Assembly (NCBI GenBank): GCA_002448495.1
Contig: DJYL01000222.1
Coordinates: forward strand, 1-5,162
Source: Pseudoselenomonas ruminantium
Lineage (GTDB): Bacteria > Bacillota > Negativicutes > Selenomonadales > Selenomonadaceae
DNA: 5,162 nt
Direction: 5' to 3'
The stretch's first letter is position 1; every line of letters begins with the position of its first letter. Below, in pieces: positions 1 to 5,009 of the stretch. A program made the position numbers and the translations under genes. The notes beneath the pieces were generated by a model that was not told the DNA's origin, did no database searches, and saw only the letters and a program-made list of their open reading frames with translations.

Positions 1-2
1 AG

Positions 3-37
3 GAAAAGCCCTGCGAACAAACTTCGCAGGGCTTTTC
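3..37 (-). terminator. Rho-independent terminator of the mannose-type PTS operon
   Basis: A perfect 15-bp stem (3-17 paired with 23-37) encloses a 5-nt loop, CAAAC on the plus strand. Read leftward, the GC-rich core GCCCTGCGAA/TTCGCAGGGC is followed by TTTT as part of the stem. It lies about 50 nt beyond the IID stop codon, so it most likely ends that operon. The A-run on the other side also gives plus-strand transcripts a T-run, so it could work in both directions and serve a convergent gene left of the window. Confidence 0.88.
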
Positions 38-87
38 GGGAATGAATATATAATGGAATGTGTATGTAGACTACTACTGGACTTATC

Positions 88-912
88 TTAGGCGAAAAGA
101 CCAACAGCGTAGCCAGCAATGCCAAGGGCGAAGAGACCCAGAATGATAATCAGCGGGTTAACGCCTTTCTTCAGGAGGTACATGCAGGCAAAGGTCATGA
201 GCATGGGCACAATGCCGGGCATCAGGCTGTCGAGCAGGCTCTGAACCGTGGTAACCACCTGCTCACCCTGACTGTTCGTATAAGAGGACAGTACCAAGGG
301 CATATTGACCGTGGTCCATTTGGCAACGAGTGCACCCATAACCAAGAGACCGAGTACGGAAGAACCTTCCGTGAGGTAGCGCATGCGGTTGCCGCCAACT
401 TCGTTCACGAGTTCCGTACCTTTATCGTAGCCGTACATTACGCCGTACCAGTTCGTGAGCAGGCGGATGACGTTGAAGGCGATGAAGAAAATCAGCGGGC
501 CGACAATGCTGCCGGTGAGTGCCACACCGGCACCGAGAGCGGCCAGAACCGGACGCAGCGTGCCCCAGAAAATCGGGTCACCAACACCAGCCAGAGGACC
601 AATCAGACCTACCTTAACGCCGGACAGGGTGTCCTCACCGATATCGGCACCATTGGCCTTCTTTTCTTCCATGGCGGCAATGATACCCATAATCGGGGTT
701 GCCAGGAACGGCTGGGTGTTGAAGAATTCGAGGTGACGTTTCAGCGAACGCTTGTATTCTTCAGGGTCATCTTTATAGAGCTTCTTGAGTGCCGGGATAA
801 GCGACACGCAGAAGCCGATAGCCTGCATACGCTCGAAGTTGAAGGAGCCGAGCAGGAAGTTGGAACGAATGAAAATCGATACGAGATCGCCTTTAGTAAG
901 CTGTTTTTCCAT
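88..912 (-). CDS. manZ: PTS mannose-family transporter subunit IID (ManZ-like)
   Basis: This is the IID membrane subunit of a mannose-family (EII-Man) phosphotransferase permease; with IIC it forms the sugar channel in the cytoplasmic membrane. At 274 aa it has the usual family length. Family signatures are clear: RSNFLLGSFNFERMQ at residues 16-30, HLEFFNTQPF at 60-69, and the hallmark GPLAGVGDPIFWGTLRP at 105-121. Hydrophobic segments lie at about 124-152, 184-197, 232-247 and 253-274. From memory it matches E. coli ManZ nearly throughout, including the C-terminal part (VNPL...GIAGYA). The ATG at 910-912 is preceded by AAGGGGAGG, which overlaps the TAA stop of IIC, leaving a 15-nt gap and suggesting translational coupling. 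It is the last gene of the operon. Mannose, glucose or a related hexose is the likely substrate, but substrate cannot be fixed from sequence alone. Confidence 0.96.
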   Translation of the reverse strand: MEKQLTKGDLVSIFIRSNFLLGSFNFERMQAIGFCVSLIPALKKLYKDDPEEYKRSLKRHLEFFNTQPFLATPIMGIIAAMEEKKANGADIGEDTLSGVKVGLIGPLAGVGDPIFWGTLRPVLAALGAGVALTGSIVGPLIFFIAFNVIRLLTNWYGVMYGYDKGTELVNEVGGNRMRYLTEGSSVLGLLVMGALVAKWTTVNMPLVLSSYTNSQGEQVVTTVQSLLDSLMPGIVPMLMTFACMYLLKKGVNPLIIILGLFALGIAGYAVGLFA

Positions 913-927
913 GAGTCGAGCCTCCCC

Positions 928-1725
928 TTACATCAAATCAGAATCGTCAATGTCGTCGAGCGGGTCACCGCTGCCACCGGCAGCTGCACCGTTCAGTTCA
1001 CGCTGCAGGCCACGGATATGGAAGTAAGCAGCGATAAGACCGATAGCACCGAAACCGATGAGGTTGACATCCGTGAATACGGCAATGAGGAAGCCCAGGA
1101 AGAAGTACGGCATGAGGGACTTGGCGTTCATCATGTTGATAACCATCGCATAACCGACAACGACGATGAAACCACCGGAAACCTGCAGACCGCGGGTGAT
1201 CACTTCCGGAATGGAAGCCAGCATAGCGTTAACCGTGTCCGTACCGGCAACAGCCGCAACGATAGCTGCCGGAACAGCTACGCGGATACCCTGCAGCAGC
1301 AGACCGCCGATATGGCACATTTCAATACCGAAAGCATTGCCTTCCAGAGCAAATTTATCTGCCAAGTGCTGGAAGAATACGGTAATCGTACGCACGAAGA
1401 TGGTGAGAACCTGACCGGCGGCAGCCAGAGGTACAGCCAGTGCGATACCGGCGCCGATGGACTGATGGCCGACGATAACGAGGATTGCGGAAACTACGGA
1501 AGCCAGAGCCGCATCCGGTGCCATGGCTGCACCGACGTTCATCCAGCCCAGAGCCAGCATTTCCAAAGTACCACCTAAGATAATACCCGTTGTCATATCA
1601 CCGAGAACAAGACCTACAAGCGTGCAGGCAACCAGCGGACGATGGAACTGTGCTTCATCGAGCACACTTCCCATACCGGCGATGGCGGCCACCACGATGA
1701 GCAGAATAAATTGTACACTCGTCAT
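928..1725 (-). CDS. manY: PTS mannose-family transporter subunit IIC (ManY-like)
   Basis: This is the IIC integral membrane subunit of the mannose-type PTS, partner of IID in the translocation channel. At 265 aa it has normal family length. The family signature GGTLEMLALGWMNVGAAMAP is at residues 51-70, followed by DAALAS. Further ManY-like blocks are GMGSVLDEAQFHRPL (17-31), GHQSIGAGIALAVPLAAAGQ (86-105) and VVVGYAMVINMM (188-199). Most of residues 1-235 is hydrophobic, in keeping with multiple membrane spans and re-entrant helices. The protein ends in a short Gly/Asp-rich tail (about 246-265, DPLDDIDDSD), and E. coli ManY has a similar acidic end. The ATG at 1723-1725 has AAGGGGG about 11 nt upstream. 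It sits 58 nt after IIB and 15 nt before IID, so the three are one transcription unit. Confidence 0.96.
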   Translation of the reverse strand: MTSVQFILLIVVAAIAGMGSVLDEAQFHRPLVACTLVGLVLGDMTTGIILGGTLEMLALGWMNVGAAMAPDAALASVVSAILVIVGHQSIGAGIALAVPLAAAGQVLTIFVRTITVFFQHLADKFALEGNAFGIEMCHIGGLLLQGIRVAVPAAIVAAVAGTDTVNAMLASIPEVITRGLQVSGGFIVVVGYAMVINMMNAKSLMPYFFLGFLIAVFTDVNLIGFGAIGLIAAYFHIRGLQRELNGAAAGGSGDPLDDIDDSDLM

Positions 1726-1783
1726 AATGAATTAATCCCCCTTCGAGATTCCTAATGATAATTCCCTGAATGAATTTACACGA

Positions 1784-2275
1784 TTAAGCTAAACCTTTAG
1801 CTTTCAGCGCCGACATCAAATCGCCTTTCGGTTCGCTGGCGAGCTTGCGGATTTCCACTTCGATGCCCATTTCCTGCAGTTCAAGCAGAGCCTTGACATC
1901 ATCCGGATTTACCGCAACAGCGCTGGAAATCAGCGTATCGCCATCTTTGTACGTCATGCCGCCCAGGTTGACGGACTTGAAGGGAATGCCCCCCTTGACT
2001 GCACGAACCACATCAGCGGGCTTCGTGAACAGGAAAAGCGTCTTAAACGCATCATACTTCGGGTTCTTATACGCTTCGCAAGCCTTTTCCACCGGCACAA
2101 CGTAAGCCTTGATTCCCGGAGGAGCAACCTGCAGCAGGAGCTTCTTTCTCATTTCATCCTTGGCCACTTCGTCACTGCAGCACATGATGCGGTTGCAGCC
2201 CGTTACCTTTGTCCAGACTGTTGCGACCTGACCATGAATCAGACGGTCATCAATACGGCAAAATGCGATTTCCAT
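1784..2275 (-). CDS. PTS mannose-family subunit IIB (stand-alone, ManX IIB-domain type)
   Basis: This is a cytoplasmic phosphocarrier that takes phosphate from IIA and passes it to the sugar entering through IIC/IID. The active-site motif CRIDDRLIHGQV spans residues 6-17, with His14 as the expected phosphorylated residue. Other family blocks are SDEVAKDEMRKKLL (34-47), QVAPPGIKA (49-57), YKNPKY (69-74), FLFTKPADV (81-89) and SVNLGGM (101-107). At 163 aa it is one IIB domain. E. coli ManX instead carries an N-terminal IIA fused to this domain, and that IIA is absent here, so I do not assign manX. The ATG at 2273-2275 has AAAGGGG 8 nt upstream. It is the first gene of the operon, with a putative promoter about 90 nt upstream. 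The substrate is probably mannose or glucose, from resemblance to ManX, but this is inference. Confidence 0.95.
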   Translation of the reverse strand: MEIAFCRIDDRLIHGQVATVWTKVTGCNRIMCCSDEVAKDEMRKKLLLQVAPPGIKAYVVPVEKACEAYKNPKYDAFKTLFLFTKPADVVRAVKGGIPFKSVNLGGMTYKDGDTLISSAVAVNPDDVKALLELQEMGIEVEIRKLASEPKGDLMSALKAKGLA

Positions 2276-2362
2276 AATTCATTCCCCTTTCGGAATTTCT
2301 CCTGCACGACTTTCCCCAATCGATGCAAGATAGTTAAGCTTTGTTTTTTTCTGACAATAAGA

Positions 2363-2391
2363 ATTATAATAGCAAATTCCATCAAAGTCAG
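2363..2391 (-). promoter_or_regulatory. Putative sigma-70-type promoter of the mannose-type PTS operon
   Basis: Read leftward, a perfect -10 TATAAT lies at 2368-2363. A weak -35, CTGACT, lies at 2391-2386 (4 of 6 matches), with a 17-nt spacer. An overlapping reading, TGCTATTAT, would be an extended -10. The predicted transcript starts near 2356, giving a leader of about 80 nt before the IIB start codon. The weak -35 is what one expects of an activator-dependent promoter, and a CRP-like site overlaps it. Confidence 0.6.
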
Positions 2392-2406
2392 CTGAACTAT
2401 GTCACA
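2391..2406. promoter_or_regulatory. CRP-like binding site overlapping the mannose operon -35
   Basis: The sequence GCTGA-ACTATG-TCACA matches the CRP consensus TGTGA-N6-TCACA at 8 of 10 defined bases, with one half-site perfect. Its centre (2398.5) is about 42 nt upstream of the predicted leftward start point near 2356, the class II activator position. E. coli manXYZ is known to need cAMP-CRP. Whether this organism has a CRP-family protein with that specificity is unknown, so the call is tentative. Confidence 0.35.
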
Positions 2407-2423
2407 ACTTGCCAAAAATTTCC

Positions 2424-2437
2424 ATGACATTTGTCAT
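2424..2437. promoter_or_regulatory. Perfect inverted repeat, candidate operator between divergent promoters
   Basis: ATGACA-TT-TGTCAT is a perfect 6+6 dyad with a 2-nt spacer. It lies upstream of both divergent promoters, about 75 nt from each predicted start point. Two further TGACA/TGTCA pentamers occur nearby, at 2352-2356 and 2400-2404. It may bind the RpiR protein or another dimeric regulator; the sequence alone does not say which. Confidence 0.4.
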
Positions 2438-2451
2438 AGATAACGTTTACA
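2438..2451. promoter_or_regulatory. cre-like sequence (candidate CcpA site)
   Basis: AGATAACGTTTACA matches the catabolite-responsive element consensus TGWNANCGNTNWCA at all defined positions except the first T. It abuts the inverted repeat at 2424-2437 and lies upstream of both divergent promoters. A cre-type site would fit carbon catabolite control of sugar uptake genes, but a single near-match in AT-rich DNA can be chance and the host's CcpA status is unknown. Confidence 0.3.
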
Positions 2452-2474
2452 ATAAGAAATAATAAATAAAAATT

Positions 2475-2502
2475 TTGCTATCATCAGTTTTTCCTATATA
2501 AT
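2475..2502 (+). promoter_or_regulatory. Putative promoter of the RpiR-family regulator gene
   Basis: A perfect -10 TATAAT lies at 2497-2502. A weak -35, TTGCTA, lies at 2475-2480 (4 of 6), with a 16-nt spacer. The predicted start point near 2509 leaves a short leader of about 25 nt that contains the AAGGAG ribosome binding site at 2521-2526. Confidence 0.6.
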
Positions 2503-2534
2503 GAAAACAGAAAAAATACGAAGGAGTGTTTGCT

Positions 2535-3398
2535 GTGCGCCTGTTAAAAGCCATGCAGGAAGGAGAGCGTTTTTCCTCCACCGAGGAAACCATTGTGGAA
2601 TATATCCTGTCACATCCCGCCCAGATTGCAGAAATGACCACCCGTGAACTGGCTGAGAAAACCTACACCAGTCCCGCCGCCATCTTCCGCCTGTGTCAAA
2701 AATTAGGGCTAAAGGGCTATAATGAATTCAAGATAAAATTCACCAGCGAGATAAACCGTACGCTTCCCTGCGGCGCCCATATCATGCGCCGCCCCATAAC
2801 GGACAAGGACAGCACTTCCGACATTGTACGCAAACTGGCCCAGCTGGAAATCGAAGCCATCGAGGAAACCAAGAACGAAATGGACTTAGCACAGATGGAA
2901 CGTATTGCTGAACTTTTGGACAAGGCGGATATTATCGACATATATGCCTATGACCAAAATTTCTCGTTGGCACAGATGGCCGTCTACAACTTCCTGCAAG
3001 TGAAAAAGACTGCTGCAGCCCACAATTCCTTAAACAGCCAGCTTTCCGCCGCCCTGATTGCCGATAAGCATCATCTGGCCATCATCATCAGCCGTTCCGG
3101 CCTCAACCAGCGCCTTATCCGCACCGCCCGGATTCTCAAAAAGCAAGGCATAAAGACCATACTGCTCTCCGTCAACCGCGAAACGAAACTGGCCTGCCTT
3201 TGTGACGAATTTCTTTACGTGGCCAATACCCTCGATTACCTCGACCTTGGCGGCAACATCTTCAGTGTGGGCGTACGCTACTACTTCGACGTGCTCGTAA
3301 GCCTGCTTCTTTCCCGCCATTTCACCGAAGTAGAAAGCTTCTACAAAGAATTTGAAAACTACCTGGGTCATGCCGATGATGATGACCGATTATGGTAA
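2535..3398 (+). CDS. RpiR-family (MurR/RpiR) transcriptional regulator, HTH plus SIS domain
   Basis: This is a DNA-binding regulator that probably responds to a phosphorylated sugar made by a neighbouring PTS. The N-terminal RpiR helix-turn-helix covers about residues 1-75, with the recognition region MTTRELAEKTYTSPAAIFRL followed by CQKLGLKGYNEFK (34-66). A SIS (sugar isomerase-fold) domain covers about 125-262, with its Ser/Gly loop SRSG at 186-189. Its first ligand loop lacks the usual GxGxS and reads YDQNFS (139-144), so ligand binding may differ from typical members. I choose GTG at 2535 (287 aa), not the GTG at 2526, because AAGGAG (2521-2526) overlaps the earlier codon and is 8 nt from the later one. 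It is divergent from the mannose-type operon, upstream of the cellobiose-type genes, and has its own promoter and terminator. Its target operon is not proven. Confidence 0.93.
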   Translation: MRLLKAMQEGERFSSTEETIVEYILSHPAQIAEMTTRELAEKTYTSPAAIFRLCQKLGLKGYNEFKIKFTSEINRTLPCGAHIMRRPITDKDSTSDIVRKLAQLEIEAIEETKNEMDLAQMERIAELLDKADIIDIYAYDQNFSLAQMAVYNFLQVKKTAAAHNSLNSQLSAALIADKHHLAIIISRSGLNQRLIRTARILKKQGIKTILLSVNRETKLACLCDEFLYVANTLDYLDLGGNIFSVGVRYYFDVLVSLLLSRHFTEVESFYKEFENYLGHADDDDRLW

Positions 3399-3412
3399 GC
3401 CGATGAAATAAT

Positions 3413-3450
3413 AAAAAACGAAACGTTGTTTCACGCGTTTCGTTTTTTTT
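3413..3450 (+). terminator. Rho-independent terminator of the regulator gene
   Basis: A 13-bp stem (3413-3425 paired with 3436-3448) with a 10-nt loop runs into an 8-T tract (3443-3450), and a second T tract follows at 3454-3461. It starts 14 nt after the regulator stop codon, so it should insulate the regulator from the downstream PTS genes. A smaller alternative hairpin, GAAAC/GTTTC (3420-3424 with 3428-3432), could form inside it. Confidence 0.88.
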
Positions 3451-3479
3451 ATTCTTTTTTTGAAACAGACATCCGCAAT

Positions 3480-3555
3480 CGTCTGAATCTATTGAAACGC
3501 AAAAAAAGTAATGCTATATTAGACTTGTCTTAAGGCGATAGCATTTATTCAGACG
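3480..3555. repeat. Nested inverted repeats around the cellobiose-type PTS promoter
   Basis: Three dyads surround the promoter. The outer pair is CGTCTGAAT (3480-3488) with ATTCAGACG (3547-3555), 9 of 9. The middle pair is AATGCTAT (3510-3517) with ATAGCATT (3538-3545), 8 of 8, and its left arm covers part of the extended -10. The inner pair is AGAC (3521-3524) with GTCT (3527-3530) at the predicted start point. Most of the left arms lie upstream of the transcript, so a DNA-level operator is likelier than an RNA structure. The RpiR protein encoded just upstream is the natural candidate binder. Confidence 0.5.
3492..3520 (+). promoter_or_regulatory. Strong putative promoter of the cellobiose-type PTS operon
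   Basis: A -35 TTGAAA at 3492-3497 and a -10 TATATT at 3515-3520 (each 5 of 6) are separated by 17 nt, with an extended -10 TG at 3512-3513. The predicted start is near 3527, giving a leader of about 50 nt. This near-consensus promoter sits between the regulator's terminator and celB and would need repression, in line with the overlapping inverted repeats. Confidence 0.75.
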
Positions 3556-3577
3556 TTTTTACAAAGGAGTTATCAAA

Positions 3578-4954
3578 ATGAACAAACAAGAACTGTTCGA
3601 TAAGTTCATCGAGTTCATGGGACGCTTCGCGGAAATCCGTGCTGTAGCTGCCCTGCGCGATGGCTTTATCATGACTACCCCCTTTACCATCTGCGGTTCT
3701 GTGTTCCTGCTGTTAGCAAACTTACCGATTCCGGGTTATGCAGAGTTCATGGCAGGGATTTTCGGCCCGAACTGGACAGACCCGTTAAATGCTGTTTCCG
3801 GTGCTACATTTAATGTATTGGCACTGATTGCCGTATTGGCCATCACGTACAAATATGTGGAAGGCGAAGGCTGTGATGCCATGATGGCTTCGATTCTGGC
3901 GCTTTCCACTTTCCTGATTCTCCTGCCGCCCTCTGTGGCAGCCGAGGGCGGTGCTGTTGTGGACAACATCATCCCTAAGGCCTGGGCAGGCAGCAACGGC
4001 GTTATCACCGCGATTCTCGTTAGTTTCGTCGTTTCCTGGGTGTTCTGCTACTGTGAGAAAAATCACATCGGCATTAAGATGCCGCCCGCCGTTCCCGGCG
4101 GTGTAGCCAAGGCTTTTGAGGCCCTGACTCCGGGCATGATTCTCTTTACGCTCGGTGCTGCAATTTACGGTCTCTGCCACTTCATGGGTGCCACCACTTT
4201 CCCAGAACTCATCTTTGCTATGGTACAGACTCCGCTGCAAGGTCTTTCCGATACGCTTATCGGCGGCTCCATTATCGCGGCTCTCCAGAGCATCCTGTTC
4301 TGGGCGGGCATTCACGGCCCCAACGTGGTTGGCGGCGTGGTGAACCCGATTCTGATTGCCAACTCTCTGGACAATCAGGCCATCCTCAATGCGGGCATGA
4401 GCCTTGCAGGCAATCCCGATGCAAAAATCATCACCATACAGGTTACCGATGTATTCATCAAATCCGGCGGCTGCGGCATTACCATGGGCCTCTTGATTGC
4501 CAGCTGGCTCTCGGCCAAATCTTCCCAGATGAAATCCATCACGAAACTGGCTACGGTGCCGGGTATCTTCAACATCAACGAACCGGTTATCTTCGGCCTG
4601 CCGATTGTATTTAATCCGTTCCTGCTCGTACCGTTCGTACTCGTACCGCTGCTGGCGATTGTCATTACTTATGCTTCTATAGCGATTGGCTTTATGAGCC
4701 CCTTTAGCGCCGTACAGATTCCCTGGACGACCCCGCCCATCATTGCCGGTCTGCTCTTAAACGGCTGGCAGGGTGCTGTCGTACAGATTATCGTCATCGC
4801 CATGAGCACTGCCGTTTACTTCCCCTTCGTCCGCGCTCAGGATAAAAACATGCTGGCAGAGGAACAGGGCGAAGAAGGCAGCGACAACCAAAATGGTGAA
4901 CAGCTCAATGCAACGATGAATGATGAAGAAGGAAAACCTGTCCTGCATAACTAA
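3578..4954 (+). CDS. celB: PTS lactose/cellobiose-family subunit IIC (CelB/ChbC type)
   Basis: This is the membrane permease subunit of a lactose/N,N'-diacetylchitobiose/cellobiose-type PTS, moving a beta-linked disaccharide (or a related glycoside) inward while IIB phosphorylates it. At 458 aa it is normal to slightly long. Family marks are the N-terminal block FAEIRAVAALRDGFIMTTPF (17-36), FWAGIHGPN (241-249) with His246, and GIFNINEPVIFGLPIVFNP (329-347) with Glu335. That His and Glu correspond to the substrate-site pair known from ChbC structures. About ten hydrophobic segments are spread between residues 28 and 418. A polar, acidic tail of about 38 residues (421-458) follows. The ATG at 3578 has AAAGGAG (3563-3569) 8 nt upstream. 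A IIB gene follows 55 nt later without a terminator. CelB is the best name, though chitobiose or lactose transport cannot be excluded. Confidence 0.94.
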   Translation: MNKQELFDKFIEFMGRFAEIRAVAALRDGFIMTTPFTICGSVFLLLANLPIPGYAEFMAGIFGPNWTDPLNAVSGATFNVLALIAVLAITYKYVEGEGCDAMMASILALSTFLILLPPSVAAEGGAVVDNIIPKAWAGSNGVITAILVSFVVSWVFCYCEKNHIGIKMPPAVPGGVAKAFEALTPGMILFTLGAAIYGLCHFMGATTFPELIFAMVQTPLQGLSDTLIGGSIIAALQSILFWAGIHGPNVVGGVVNPILIANSLDNQAILNAGMSLAGNPDAKIITIQVTDVFIKSGGCGITMGLLIASWLSAKSSQMKSITKLATVPGIFNINEPVIFGLPIVFNPFLLVPFVLVPLLAIVITYASIAIGFMSPFSAVQIPWTTPPIIAGLLLNGWQGAVVQIIVIAMSTAVYFPFVRAQDKNMLAEEQGEEGSDNQNGEQLNATMNDEEGKPVLHN

Positions 4955-4961
4955 GGCAGGA
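4941..4961 (+). repeat. Small hairpin spanning the celB stop codon
   Basis: TCCTGC (4941-4946) pairs with GCAGGA (4956-4961) around a 9-nt loop that contains the TAA stop codon. No T-run follows, so it is not an intrinsic terminator. It may modestly affect mRNA stability or the IIC to IIB expression ratio, or may be chance. Confidence 0.3.
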
Positions 4962-5009
4962 TTCACCAAAATAAATTCTAATGATGTATTATAGAAAGGC
5001 TGATAAATT

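Noticed and set aside
49..54. TATAAT on the plus strand just right of the terminator
   Set aside because: There is no plausible -35 at 16-18 nt upstream (that region is the terminator stem), and no plus-strand gene follows.
733..1578. Long plus-strand open frame (281 codons) across the IIC and IID genes
   Set aside because: It is antisense to two genes with unmistakable family motifs, has a biased composition rich in T, N, H, D and E, has no recognisable domain, and is a frame shadow.
2239..2430. Minus-strand 63-codon frame over the divergent promoter region
   Set aside because: It starts upstream of the predicted transcription start, lacks a ribosome binding site and overlaps the IIB start in another frame.
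2276..2534. CRISPR repeats, tRNA, riboswitch or sigma-54 promoter in the divergent intergenic region
   Set aside because: No repeated units, cloverleaf or recognisable aptamer is visible, and no GG-N10-GC sigma-54 element was found on either strand. LevR-type sigma-54 control, known for some mannose PTS operons, is not supported here.
3030..3371. Minus-strand open frame of 113 codons inside the regulator
   Set aside because: It is the complement of the SIS-domain coding sequence, with no independent support.
3527..3560. Possible attenuator in the celB leader (GTCT with AGAC, then GTTTTT)
   Set aside because: The stem is only 4 bp with a long, poorly paired interior, and no BglG-type antiterminator is encoded nearby. 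The pairing is better explained as part of the DNA inverted repeats.
3785..4315. Minus-strand open frame of 176 codons inside celB
   Set aside because: It is antisense to well-conserved permease sequence and shows no domain or ribosome binding site that would support a gene.
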